DNA from: Elusimicrobia bacterium RIFCSPLOWO2_12_FULL_59_9
GTDB taxonomy: Bacteria; Elusimicrobiota; Elusimicrobia; O2-12-FULL-59-9
Reading direction: 5' to 3'
Length of the DNA: 13,814 bases
Assembly (NCBI GenBank): GCA_001800185.1
Contig: MGUX01000133.1
Location: forward strand, 17,300-31,113
The position numbers and the translations under genes are program-made. Each line of letters starts with the position of its first letter. Position 1 is the first letter of the stretch. This document shows positions 1-6,583 of this stretch, in pieces. Below the pieces are notes generated by a model. That model did not search any database. It saw only the letters and a list, made by a program, of their open reading frames with translations, and was not told the origin of the DNA.

Positions 1-230
1 GGCGTGTCGCGGAAATATCCCGAGCCCGGGCTCTCCCTGTCGGAGGGATGCGTGATCCGGCGCCAGGCTCTCAAAGTGAATTCAAACGGCGGCGGAACTT
101 CCTCGCGCCATCTGCGAATCGTCTGCCATTGCGGCAGCCGGAGGAATGTGGCCGCGATTTCAACGACTGAAAAATCGCGGCTGTAGCGGGACCGGGCGAT
201 GGGAAATCCGCAGCAGCCGACCTTAATCAT
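1..230 (-). CDS. DUF72 family protein, N-terminal part (runs off left edge)
   Basis: This open frame begins with ATG at 230-228 and continues off the left edge, giving 76 residues. It starts MIKVGCCGFP and contains VVEIAATFLRLP (about residues 22-33), then W41, then a segment ending RRITHP (57-62). The order 'VG..GfP, Y/F..VE...TFyrlP, ..W....P..F.f..K....iTH' is the N-terminal signature of DUF72 proteins, TIM-barrel-like proteins of about 240-300 residues with no firmly established reaction. The ATG overlaps the stop codon of the upstream 223-543 gene (TAA at 225-223), so translation is probably coupled. The family call is from recognised motif order only, and the C-terminal two thirds cannot be seen. 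Confidence 0.8.
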   Translation of the reverse strand, partial: MIKVGCCGFPIARSRYSRDFSVVEIAATFLRLPQWQTIRRWREEVPPPFEFTLRAWRRITHPSDRESPGSGYFRDT

Positions 231-543
231 TCAAAAATATGGTTGAAGGCGGCCGCGGGGGACGTTCCACAGTTTCCGGAAGCAGGCGGGAATAGCGCCA
301 CAGGCAGAGGGCCAACGCCGCGCATGCCAAGCCGTAAACCGTCTCGAAACCCCCGTAGCGGAGCCACGCTTCCTTGGAAACGAAACCCCACGGCTGGGGC
401 GCATAGATATTGGCTTCCGGCTCGCCCCAGAGGACGTCATAGAGGCCCTTGAGACCGACGAGGATTCCCCATCCGCCGAAAATCAGGGAGGCCAGGCGCG
501 CCAAGCCGCGCACTTTGACCTTTCTCAAGGTTTCAGCGGCCAC
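223..543 (-). CDS. Small two-helix membrane protein of unknown function
   Basis: A 106-residue protein that I do not recognise. The N-terminus is basic (K8, K10, R12, R16). It is followed by a hydrophobic helix at about residues 16-38, a polar loop with aromatic residues (about 39-62), a second hydrophobic helix at about 63-85, and a proline- and arginine-rich tail. This predicts a two-pass inner-membrane protein with both ends in the cytoplasm. The start used is GTG at 543. The nearest purine-rich stretch (AAGAGG) is about 13 nt upstream, farther than usual, so the start is uncertain. It follows rpsI by 72 nt and overlaps the start of the DUF72 gene, so it looks like the tail of the ribosomal-protein operon. 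No function can be inferred. Confidence 0.6.
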   Translation of the reverse strand: MAAETLRKVKVRGLARLASLIFGGWGILVGLKGLYDVLWGEPEANIYAPQPWGFVSKEAWLRYGGFETVYGLACAALALCLWRYSRLLPETVERPPRPPSTIFLND

Positions 544-592
544 AGGCGGAGAAAACCTCTTGCATGGGGTGGGCAGATGCCGGGAAACGGGC

Positions 593-613
593 GAATTCCC
601 AATGGAGGAATTC
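593..613 (-). other. Perfect hairpin just after the rpsI stop codon
   Basis: GAATTCC (593-599) and GGAATTC (607-613) form a perfect 7-bp stem with a 7-nt loop, starting 3 nt after the rpsI stop in the direction of transcription. No run of T follows on the minus strand, so it is not a standard intrinsic terminator. It may protect the 3' end of the r-protein transcript or only weaken read-through into the downstream membrane-protein gene. Confidence 0.4.
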
Positions 614-615
614 GG

Positions 616-1035
616 TCAACGTTTCGAGTACTGGAAGCGTTTGCGGGCCTTGGGCCGGCCGGACTTTTTTCGCTCGACCATGCGCGCGTCGCGCGTCAAA
701 AAGCCCTCTTTTTTCATCGCCTTGCGCTTCTTGTCGTCTAACGCGGCCAAGGAGCGCGCGATGCCGTGGCTAATGGCCTCGGCTTGTCCCGTCAGGCCGC
801 CGCCGGCGACTTTGACATAAAAATCGTAGCCCGCGGCCTCCTCGATCAGGCGAACCGGAGCCATCGCGGAATGGATGCACTTGAGGTTTCCGCCGAAAAA
901 TTGATCCAAGCTTTGAGCGTTGACGGAAAACTTCCCGGATCCCTGCTGAACCATGCGCACTTGAGCCACGGAGGTTTTGCGGCGGCCGGTCGCCAAAACG
1001 GTGTCGACGCCTTTCAATTTCACGATTTTAGCCAT
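616..1035 (-). CDS. rpsI: 30S ribosomal protein S9
   Basis: The 139-residue product is a component of the 30S subunit head. The C-terminal tail of S9 reaches the P-site tRNA. Diagnostic features are the N-terminal ATGRRKTSVAQVR block (about residues 15-27), GGGLTGQAEAISHGIAR in the middle, and the basic C-terminus KKSGRPKARKRFQYSKR. Length fits the family (about 130). I chose the ATG at 1035 (MAKIVKLKG). The frame stays open to 1059, but those extra residues are not S9-like. This ATG overlaps the rplM stop by 8 bases, with GGAGGAG-type Shine-Dalgarno sequence inside the end of rplM. That gives the classic L13-S9 coupled pair. Confidence 0.97.
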   Translation of the reverse strand: MAKIVKLKGVDTVLATGRRKTSVAQVRMVQQGSGKFSVNAQSLDQFFGGNLKCIHSAMAPVRLIEEAAGYDFYVKVAGGGLTGQAEAISHGIARSLAALDDKKRKAMKKEGFLTRDARMVERKKSGRPKARKRFQYSKR

Positions 1036-1444
1036 TTTTTCCGCGCTCCTCCGCCGCATAAATTTTCAATCGCACCATCTGGCGCGCGCGCAATTTATTA
1101 TCGTCAAGCATTCTGTACACGGCCAGATTAAGCACCTTGGTGGGGTCTTTGGACATCTGGAGCTCCAAGCTGACGGTTTTAGCGCCGCCCGCGTAGCCGG
1201 AGTGCCGGAAATACATTTTTTGCTTCAGCTTGCGGCCCGTGAAGCGCATTTTGGCGGCGTGAGTCACCGTCACGAAATCGCCGCAGTCCAGGGAGTGGGT
1301 CCAAAACGGCTTGTCCTTGCCGGAGAGCATCACCGCGATCCGGCTCGCCAAGCGGCCCAAAACCTGCCCGGAGGCGTCCAGCTTCTGGCGGCGCCGTTGG
1401 CGCTCCGTGAACTCTTTGCTCGGCATCCATGTCGTTTGAGCCAT
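1028..1444 (-). CDS. rplM: 50S ribosomal protein L13
   Basis: The 138-residue product is an early-assembly protein of the 50S subunit. Recognisable blocks are LDASGQVLGRLASRIA (about residues 22-37), the HSLDCGDFVTVTHAAKMRFTG region (about 50-70), FRHSGYAGGAK, and a C-terminal segment with VYRML. Normal family length is about 142. The ATG at 1444 places the conserved D-A-x-G-x-x-LGRLA block at the usual distance from the N-terminus, so the start is credible even though no Shine-Dalgarno sequence precedes it. A good promoter sits immediately upstream (-10 box at 1458-1453), which would give a leader of only a few nucleotides. The gene is followed by rpsI with an 8-base overlap. Confidence 0.97.
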   Translation of the reverse strand: MAQTTWMPSKEFTERQRRRQKLDASGQVLGRLASRIAVMLSGKDKPFWTHSLDCGDFVTVTHAAKMRFTGRKLKQKMYFRHSGYAGGAKTVSLELQMSKDPTKVLNLAVYRMLDDNKLRARQMVRLKIYAAEERGKNG

Positions 1445-1452
1445 GACACTTT

Positions 1453-1481
1453 ATTCTACAAAATAGATTGGGCTTTTACAA
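1453..1481 (-). promoter_or_regulatory. Sigma-70-type promoter for rplM-rpsI
   Basis: On the minus strand a -35 box TTGTAA (1481-1476) and a -10 box TAGAAT (1458-1453) are separated by exactly 17 nt. These match consensus at 4/6 and 5/6. The stretch is much richer in A and T than the coding sequence around it. A start 7 nt downstream of the -10 box falls at about 1446, two bases before the rplM ATG at 1444, so the mRNA would be leaderless or nearly so. It lets L13-S9 be transcribed independently of the upstream obg. Confidence 0.65.
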
Positions 1482-1498
1482 TTTTGAGCTGACATCTC

Positions 1499-2827
1499 TT
1501 ACTTCGGCGCGTCCTCCGTCCACTCAAATTCATGCTCGCCGATCCAAACGGCGTCTCCGGCGGCCGCGCCCAGCCGCTTGAGCCGGCGGTCGACCTTCCA
1601 GCGCTTGAGCGCCTGCTTGAATCTTTGCTCCGCCTCGGGCAACGCAAAGTCGGTGGCCAGGGCCAACTCTTCAAGGGGCCTCCCTTGAATACGGAACACT
1701 CCCGGAGCCTCTTTTTCCACCTCCATGGCTTGGGCGGGTTTTTTTCCGAAACGGCGGGCTTGCTCCTGCTCAAAGCCATAAGCGCCCACTGTGGGCGGAG
1801 GAATGCGGCTCAAGCGCCGGAGCGCCTCGTCCAACAGCTTTTCGATGCCGGCGCCGGTCGCTGACGATATCGGAAAAAATTCAATTTTCTTACAGCGCTT
1901 CTTTAGCGCTTTAAGCTGATCTTCCGCGCCGGTGAGATCCATCTTCGTCACGGCGCAAACGGCGGGCTTTTGATCCAAACCTCCCCCGAAGCTTTTCATT
2001 TCCCGGCGGATGGTGCGAACTCCATCCCAAGCGCTTTGCGTCCCGAATCCGAAAGGATCGATAAGATGGATGACCAATCGGGTGCGCTCGATATGCCTTA
2101 AAAAGGCGTCGCCTAGACCCTTTCCCAAATGGGCGCCTTCGATCAAGCCGGGGATATCCGCCACGACGAAGCTCACCTCCTTATGGCGAGCGACGCCGAG
2201 ATGCGGGGACAGCGTCGTAAAAGGGTAATCGGCGACTTTGGGGCGGGCCTTGGAGACCACCGACAGAAGCATGGATTTTCCGGCGTTCGGAAGGCCCACC
2301 AGCCCCACGTCGGCCAAAAGTTTGAGCTCCAACTCCAGCCGGAACTCCTCCCCGGGCAGCCCTCTTTCTCGTATTCTGGGGGCCTTATTGGCGTTGGACT
2401 TGAAAGATGCGTTGCCCCGGCCGCCGCGGCCGCCGCGCGCGACGAGAACCGTTTGCCCGGGCGCGCACAAGTCGGCGACGCATTTGCCGTCGCGATAAAT
2501 CATCGTGCCCATGGGCACCGGGACGGACACGTCCTTTCCTCCCGCGCCGTGGCATTGGCTGCCCCGACCGTGGGCGCCGTCGTCTCCGGCGATATGGGGA
2601 TGGAGGCTTAAATCCAGAAGGGTGGTGCGGCCCGGGTCGGCGACCAAATAAACGTCGCCCCCCTTGCCGCCGTTGCCCCCGCTGGGGCCGCCGAAGGGCA
2701 CGTATTTTTCCCGGTGGAAGGCGAGGCAGCCGTCGCCGCCGCGGCCGCCGTGCACAAACAGCGTCGCCGTATCCACAAAACGGGATGAATAAAAATCCCC
2801 CTTGCGGGGGAGATGAGATCGTTTCAT
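1499..2827 (-). CDS. obg: GTPase Obg (ribosome assembly and stress GTPase)
   Basis: Obg is an essential GTPase that binds the 50S subunit during maturation. An N-terminal glycine-rich Obg fold spans about residues 17-170 (repeated GG.GG motifs). The G domain carries G1 GLPNAGKS (178-185), G2 TT (204-205), G3 DIPG (224-227), G4 TKMD (294-297, where NKxD is commoner) and G5 SSATGAG (321-327). A C-terminal OCT domain covers about 368-442. The product is 442 residues if the ATG at 2827 is used. Obg proteins usually begin close to 'FVD', which here is residue 17. The first 16 residues are not family-like and contain a terminator-shaped hairpin, so a GTG start at 2776 is possible. Neither start has a clear Shine-Dalgarno sequence. 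Downstream of rpmA in the usual L21-L27-Obg order. Confidence 0.95.
   Translation of the reverse strand: MKRSHLPRKGDFYSSRFVDTATLFVHGGRGGDGCLAFHREKYVPFGGPSGGNGGKGGDVYLVADPGRTTLLDLSLHPHIAGDDGAHGRGSQCHGAGGKDVSVPVPMGTMIYRDGKCVADLCAPGQTVLVARGGRGGRGNASFKSNANKAPRIRERGLPGEEFRLELELKLLADVGLVGLPNAGKSMLLSVVSKARPKVADYPFTTLSPHLGVARHKEVSFVVADIPGLIEGAHLGKGLGDAFLRHIERTRLVIHLIDPFGFGTQSAWDGVRTIRREMKSFGGGLDQKPAVCAVTKMDLTGAEDQLKALKKRCKKIEFFPISSATGAGIEKLLDEALRRLSRIPPPTVGAYGFEQEQARRFGKKPAQAMEVEKEAPGVFRIQGRPLEELALATDFALPEAEQRFKQALKRWKVDRRLKRLGAAAGDAVWIGEHEFEWTEDAPK
2788..2811 (-). terminator. Terminator- or attenuator-like hairpin at the start of obg
   Basis: On the minus strand TCCCCC (2811-2806), loop GCAA (2805-2802) and GGGGGA (2801-2796) form a perfect 6-bp stem with a GNRA tetraloop, followed directly by TTTTTATT (2795-2788). 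This is the shape of an intrinsic terminator. It lies after rpmA and before the first conserved Obg codon, so it could reduce read-through from the abundant r-protein genes into obg. If the ATG at 2827 is the true start, the hairpin lies inside the first codons instead. Confidence 0.6.
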
Positions 2828-2861
2828 GTGTGAATGGATGAGAAAAGTGCCGAAGCCCTAA

Positions 2862-3242
2862 TCAAGCGGCCGGATCTCCGGCCGGAGCAGCGCCACTGGC
2901 GCTTCCAGTGCCAGCACGCTGGGAGTCTCCGACTCCCCGGCTGGTATCCGAAGCTCCGCGGAGGATGCCGGGAGCCTTAGCCGGAGCCGTATCGGGATAG
3001 ACGCTGATGCGCTTTTTCCCGCGATAGGCCCACTCGAATTTGACCCGGCCGGCAATTGTGGAAAAAATGGTGAAATCGCAGCCCAACTTGACGTTGCGTC
3101 CCGCCAAAAACTGGGTTCCGCGCTGGCGCACGATGATGGTCCCCGGCAGCACTTGCTCGCCGCCGTAGCGTTTGACGCCCAGGCGTTTGCCCGCGCTGTC
3201 GCGCCCGTTTACGGATGAACCTTGAGATTTTGTTCCGGCCAT
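2862..3242 (-). CDS. rpmA: 50S ribosomal protein L27 with unusual C-terminal tail
   Basis: L27 lies at the peptidyl-transferase centre, and its N-terminus reaches the P site. The body is clear: residues 1-26 match the family start (S-x-x-N-G-R-D-S-x-x-K-R-L-G-V-K-R), followed by VRQRGTQF (38-45), and ending with GRVKFEW..RGKKRISVYP (65-83). No N-terminal cleavable leader is seen. Usual length is about 85 residues, but this frame goes on to 126, adding about 43 residues rich in Ala, Gly, Pro and Ser with no L27 similarity. That tail is encoded by a run of perfect DNA palindromes (see 2871-2938). The start at 3242 lies 17 nt after rplU. The call for the body is firm. Whether the tail is translated as shown depends on the sequence being error-free. 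Confidence 0.95.
   Translation of the reverse strand: MAGTKSQGSSVNGRDSAGKRLGVKRYGGEQVLPGTIIVRQRGTQFLAGRNVKLGCDFTIFSTIAGRVKFEWAYRGKKRISVYPDTAPAKAPGILRGASDTSRGVGDSQRAGTGSASGAAPAGDPAA
2871..2938. repeat. Cluster of three palindromes inside the rpmA 3' end
   Basis: Three hairpins lie in a row. CGGCCGGA/TCCGGCCG forms an 8-bp stem with a 2-nt loop at about 2871-2885. CACTGG/CCAGTG is separated by 5 nt at about 2894-2910, with an alternative GCGCCA-C-TGGCGC palindrome at 2890-2902. GGGAGTC/GACTCCC forms a 7-bp stem with a 3-nt loop at about 2920-2937. They are in frame with rpmA and encode its non-conserved tail. A related unit occurs at 3712-3745. In-frame palindromic insertions of this sort are known from Rickettsia (RPE elements), but an equivalent origin here is only inferred. 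Confidence 0.55.
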
Positions 3243-3259
3243 GGTCTAACCCGCCGCTT

Positions 3260-3610
3260 TCAATTCAGCTCTATCGCCTCGATCTTAAGCTCCGTCAAAT
3301 TTTGACGGTGCCCCTGCCTTCTGGTGTAGCCCGTTTTAGGTTTCTTTTTAAAAACGATGAGTTTGCGGCCGAGAAAATGGCGCACCACTTGCGCCGTGAC
3401 AGTCGCCACGGGAAGCGTCTTGTCTGAAGCCTCCGGAGCGCTTGCGGACGGCGCGGAGTTTTTTCCGTAGCCGACCTCCATCTCCTCCCCGGTCCACAGG
3501 GCCTTAAAGGACATCTTTTCGCCGACCGGCTTGTCCAAAAGCTCGACTTGGATGGTGTCTTTGGGGCTCACCCAGTACTGCTTGCCGCCCGTTTCAATAA
3601 TCGCGTACAT
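3260..3610 (-). CDS. rplU: 50S ribosomal protein L21
   Basis: L21 binds 23S rRNA in the 50S subunit. The 116-residue product starts MYAIIETGGKQYWVSPKD, the standard L21 N-terminus, and ends with the conserved block HFLGRKLIVFKKKPKTGYTRRQGHRQ (about residues 78-103) followed by LTELKIEAI. Between about residues 51 and 65 there is a low-complexity Ser/Ala/Pro insertion that makes it slightly longer than the usual 103 or so. AGGA (seen on the minus strand) is 7 nt before the ATG at 3610. It is the first gene of the rplU-rpmA-obg unit. Confidence 0.97.
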   Translation of the reverse strand: MYAIIETGGKQYWVSPKDTIQVELLDKPVGEKMSFKALWTGEEMEVGYGKNSAPSASAPEASDKTLPVATVTAQVVRHFLGRKLIVFKKKPKTGYTRRQGHRQNLTELKIEAIELN

Positions 3611-3616
3611 GTCATT

Positions 3617-3646
3617 ATCCTACCAAATTGTAGCGGCCGGACTCAA
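3617..3646 (-). promoter_or_regulatory. Possible promoter of rplU
   Basis: On the minus strand TTGAGT (3646-3641) and TAGGAT (3622-3617) are separated by 18 nt, each matching consensus at 4/6. A start 7 nt after the -10 would fall on the rplU ATG at 3610. If so, the AGGA sequence is part of the promoter rather than of the mRNA. This is a weak call because the boxes are imperfect and the region is GC-rich. Confidence 0.35.
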
Positions 3647-3949
3647 TGGCCGGACGCCTTTCCTCTATACGGCGGTCCAGGGCCTGTCGCCGTAGGGCCC
3701 CATCACCCTGCGGCCGGAGCGGGCACCACTGGTGCGCCGGGTGCCGCGAGCTCTGCGAACGGCCGGCCCAGCGACTGTCGCGCCGGTTCCTCCTCGACTC
3801 GATCCAACCCCACGACGCCACCCGGCCCGCCTACTGGAGCACAACGTCTTTAAAATTCCCATGAAGTTCGAGAGAGTGGTGGATCTCTAAGACTTCAGAC
3901 AACCTTTCTTTTCCACTGGAACAAATCTCTACGGTCCAAATGTGGAAAG
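3647..3949. other. Stretch without a recognisable gene between rplU and the helicase gene
   Basis: All frames are open for up to about 70 codons because the part up to about 3840 is GC-rich, but none of the translations looks like a known protein and none has a convincing start. This part contains a palindromic unit at 3712-3745 related to one in rpmA. From about 3850 the sequence becomes clearly richer in A and T. There TTTCCAC (3910-3916) and GTGGAAA (3942-3948) form a 7-bp inverted repeat just upstream of the helicase promoter, possibly an operator. No tRNA or known RNA gene was recognised. Confidence 0.5.
3712..3745. repeat. Palindromic unit related to the rpmA palindromes
   Basis: GGCCGGAGC (3712-3720) is followed by the palindrome GCACCA-C-TGGTGC (3723-3735) and then GTGCC (3741-3745). 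At 2880-2912 the same order occurs: GGCCGGAGC, GCGCCA-C-TGGCGC, then GTGCC. The two palindromes differ at one position on each arm, and the changes compensate (A:T in one, G:C in the other). Both copies have the same orientation. Two copies are too few to prove a family. Confidence 0.4.
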
Positions 3950-3979
3950 TTTGCAAATGAGGGCTTCTACCCTTATACT
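3950..3979 (+). promoter_or_regulatory. Promoter of the helicase-nuclease gene
   Basis: TTTGCA (3950-3955) and TATACT (3974-3979) are separated by 18 nt. The -10 box matches at 5/6. Transcription starting 7 nt after the -10 box would begin at 3986, which is the A of the ATG. No Shine-Dalgarno sequence precedes that ATG, so the message would be leaderless. The 7-bp inverted repeat at 3910-3948 lies directly upstream and could bind a regulator. Confidence 0.55.
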
Positions 3980-3985
3980 TAGATT

Positions 3986-6583
3986 ATGCAGTTACATAGG
4001 CATAGTCAAGGTTCCCCCTTGGCGCCCCACATAGCGCTCTCAAACTCAAGGAATGCCCCTGAATTAACCCAAGAGCAGAAGTTGGCGGTGTCGCATCGTA
4101 GTGGCCCGGCATGCGTCATCGCCGGCGTAGGCACAGGAAAGACCCAGACCCTTTGCGAACGAATCGTTTACCTTGTGAAGAAAAAGCGCTTGAAACCGGA
4201 GAAAATTGCAGTCACGACATTCACCAGAAAAGCTACCGCCGAACTGTATCAAAGAGCCAGAGAAAAGTTGGGAGATCGGACGAGAAAGTTGAAAATTTCG
4301 ACAATTGATGCCTTAACTTCCGACTTGGCTGCTGAAGCCGCCAGAAGGGGCTGGCTATCGCACTTCCAGTTGATCGGGGACGCTGAACAGAGAGTCTTGC
4401 TCCGCGAGTGCGCGTGGGAAGCCTGGAGCGATGCTCCATGGACTCTCCGAATAGACAGCGCGTTCAAAGATGCCCAGAGTCTGCAAGCACTCCTGGAATA
4501 TGCTTACCGCGCAGAGGTCGCTGAGGACCCAGGAGAAAGGCATCGCCTGGAACAACAACTACGGCAAGCATTTGAGCGTATGCGGGGCAACTGGTGGGAC
4601 AAAACTTCTGAAATCTTTTCGGGCTCTGGTTGCTATAGCTGGAGAACGGCTCGAATACGCCTGAAGGATTGCACTGGGAGATACTTGCAGAAAATAAAGA
4701 AGTTCGGGTTTTGTGATCACGACGGACTGCGGCAACGGTTTCTGCGTCTTTTGCGCGAAGATCAGAATATCCGGCGCGAGTTCACATCTCGTTTCCATGC
4801 GGTCTTGGTAGACGAGTTTCAAGACACCAGCAGTTCTCAGGCCGAGGTTCTGCGGCTCTTGGCGGGGAGGAATCTCTGGATTGTGGGCGATCCTTGCCAG
4901 CAAATCTACGAATGGCGTGGAGCGAATCCCGACCCGTTGAAGTTAATTAGAAAGCTTAAAGCGAAACGGTATTTCTTAACCCAAAACTTCCGCTCTACCC
5001 AGCCGATTTTAGACAACGCGTTCCGTTTTCTCTCCAAACGTCTCCCGCGGCTTCGCAAGGAAGGGATGCTTGGACCTCTAGACGCAGCCAAATGGAATGG
5101 CGGCGATGTTCATCCAGCATACAGAGGAAATCTAGATCAAGCTCTGCGTTTTGCTTCGGCCCTTCTTAATGATCGGCGCGGACTCTCTCCATCGGATATA
5201 GCCATTCTTTCCCGCGACCTCACCTCCAATACCATCAAAAGGCTGGAAAGGAAGGCAGGGGAATACGCTCTACAGTTTCAATTTCACTCCACCAGCACAG
5301 AGAGGGCTTTGGAAAAAATAATTGGAACTGCCTCTCATGGGGGTGTCCCCCACTGGAAAGCCGGCGAGGTGCTGAATAAACTTTATCATCGGCGAGAAAT
5401 TTTCAGCCTCCTCGGCCGGTCACTTCGGCACGGCGACTTTGAAGAATTGCGAACGCTTCGGCCCCTCGCAATGGCGGCCGATGCGGTAGACCGTGCGAGC
5501 TCCCTGCCATTTGACGAGGCATGGCCGGCCCTCAAAAAAACTCAGGACCGGGATGTGACTGTCACCGCGGCGGTCGTTCCTAGAAAGGATGCGGTCCAGG
5601 TCATGACGATCCACGCAGCCAAGGGTCTTGAGTTTCCCATTGTGCTCTTAATGACATGGGGAAAAAAGTTTCCACGCGAAGGAAGTGCCGAAGACGCCAG
5701 GCTTGCTTATGTTGGTATGACGCGGGCGAAACATATATTGGTTTTGGTTCATACCATGGATAGGCTCCAGGAGACTCTCGGAAGGCTCAAAAACTTCGGG
5801 CGTCATCTTTCTCGCGTTCCCTACAGACGCGAAGAGATCCAAATCCATCCAATTCAGACAGAAAGGGCTCGCTCCGCACCGCCTCCATTAGTAGCGGCGA
5901 CCCACCTAGACCTATACAGGCAATGTCCTCTCAAGTTTGCTGCCTATCATGAGGGACGCTTTCTGCCAGAATGGTCCAAGTCTCAGAGTATGGGCTCTCG
6001 AATGCACAAAGCGCTGGAATTGTTCCTCTCCGCGTGGCCTAATGCGGATATCAGCAAATGTCTCCAGGAAGGACTTAAGTATGGCGATTCGCCCCTACGG
6101 AAGCTGCCTCGGCCTATTGTTGAGCGAGTCGAAGAGGGGTTCAGAGCAATCACGGATGACCTGAGACGGACTTGCAAGGCCGTGATCGATGTCGAACATC
6201 GCTACCGTTATGTCGGGAGTGGAGGCCAAGTAGAGGGCGCTATCGATGCTCTCGTCGAGAATAGACAGGGTGCTATGGTCCTAAAGGAATGGAAGACATC
6301 ACCAGACATCCCTTCTGAAAATATCCGCCAGTATAGACTCCAAGCTTGTGCAGGTCTATTGGGATCGAAATTTGGAAAGGCAGTGGATCTTGTTGAATTG
6401 GTACCCGTACTTTCCCCGGAGAAGTTGGTGCGTCTCAAGGCAAAGGAACTGAGGGAAAATGCTCCAGAGCAGCTAGAAAATATTTTCAAGGCAGTTCAGA
6501 ACAGAAAATACGATCCACAGAAAGGCCCTCACTGTAAGAGATGTCCATTGAAACGGCAGTGTCCCGCATGGGCAAGAGGCTGA
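3986..6583 (+). CDS. UvrD/RecB-type helicase fused to PD-(D/E)XK nuclease
   Basis: The 865-residue product is a superfamily 1A DNA helicase with a C-terminal RecB/AddB-like nuclease. Helicase motifs are: Q-motif LTQEQ (27-31), Walker A GVGTGKT (47-53), Ia TTFTRKAT (77-84), II VDEFQD (275-280), III GDPCQQIYEWRG (301-312), IV NFRST (334-338), V TIHAAKGLEF (541-550) and VI YVGMTRA (575-581). The nuclease has H674, D754 and the E768-W-K770 core. C647 with C850, C853 and C859 gives the spacing of the iron-sulfur clasp in AddB- and Cas4-type nucleases. A role in DNA end processing, recombinational repair or defence against foreign DNA is inferred. It has no AddB- or RecC-like partner beside it. Codons use A/T at third positions more than neighbours do. 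ATG 3986 is used; TTG at about 4019 is an alternative preceded by AAGG. Confidence 0.9.
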   Translation: MQLHRHSQGSPLAPHIALSNSRNAPELTQEQKLAVSHRSGPACVIAGVGTGKTQTLCERIVYLVKKKRLKPEKIAVTTFTRKATAELYQRAREKLGDRTRKLKISTIDALTSDLAAEAARRGWLSHFQLIGDAEQRVLLRECAWEAWSDAPWTLRIDSAFKDAQSLQALLEYAYRAEVAEDPGERHRLEQQLRQAFERMRGNWWDKTSEIFSGSGCYSWRTARIRLKDCTGRYLQKIKKFGFCDHDGLRQRFLRLLREDQNIRREFTSRFHAVLVDEFQDTSSSQAEVLRLLAGRNLWIVGDPCQQIYEWRGANPDPLKLIRKLKAKRYFLTQNFRSTQPILDNAFRFLSKRLPRLRKEGMLGPLDAAKWNGGDVHPAYRGNLDQALRFASALLNDRRGLSPSDIAILSRDLTSNTIKRLERKAGEYALQFQFHSTSTERALEKIIGTASHGGVPHWKAGEVLNKLYHRREIFSLLGRSLRHGDFEELRTLRPLAMAADAVDRASSLPFDEAWPALKKTQDRDVTVTAAVVPRKDAVQVMTIHAAKGLEFPIVLLMTWGKKFPREGSAEDARLAYVGMTRAKHILVLVHTMDRLQETLGRLKNFGRHLSRVPYRREEIQIHPIQTERARSAPPPLVAATHLDLYRQCPLKFAAYHEGRFLPEWSKSQSMGSRMHKALELFLSAWPNADISKCLQEGLKYGDSPLRKLPRPIVERVEEGFRAITDDLRRTCKAVIDVEHRYRYVGSGGQVEGAIDALVENRQGAMVLKEWKTSPDIPSENIRQYRLQACAGLLGSKFGKAVDLVELVPVLSPEKLVRLKAKELRENAPEQLENIFKAVQNRKYDPQKGPHCKRCPLKRQCPAWARG

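Noticed and set aside
3640..3680. GAGGAAAGGCGTCC on the minus strand, similar to the conserved start of RNase P RNA
   Set aside because: The other conserved regions of RNase P RNA are absent, and this stretch lies too close to the rplU start to hold the rest.
3646..3864. Short open frames of 65-72 codons on both strands between rplU and the helicase gene
   Set aside because: They are Arg/Gly/Pro-rich translations of GC-rich DNA with no ribosome-binding site and no family resemblance.
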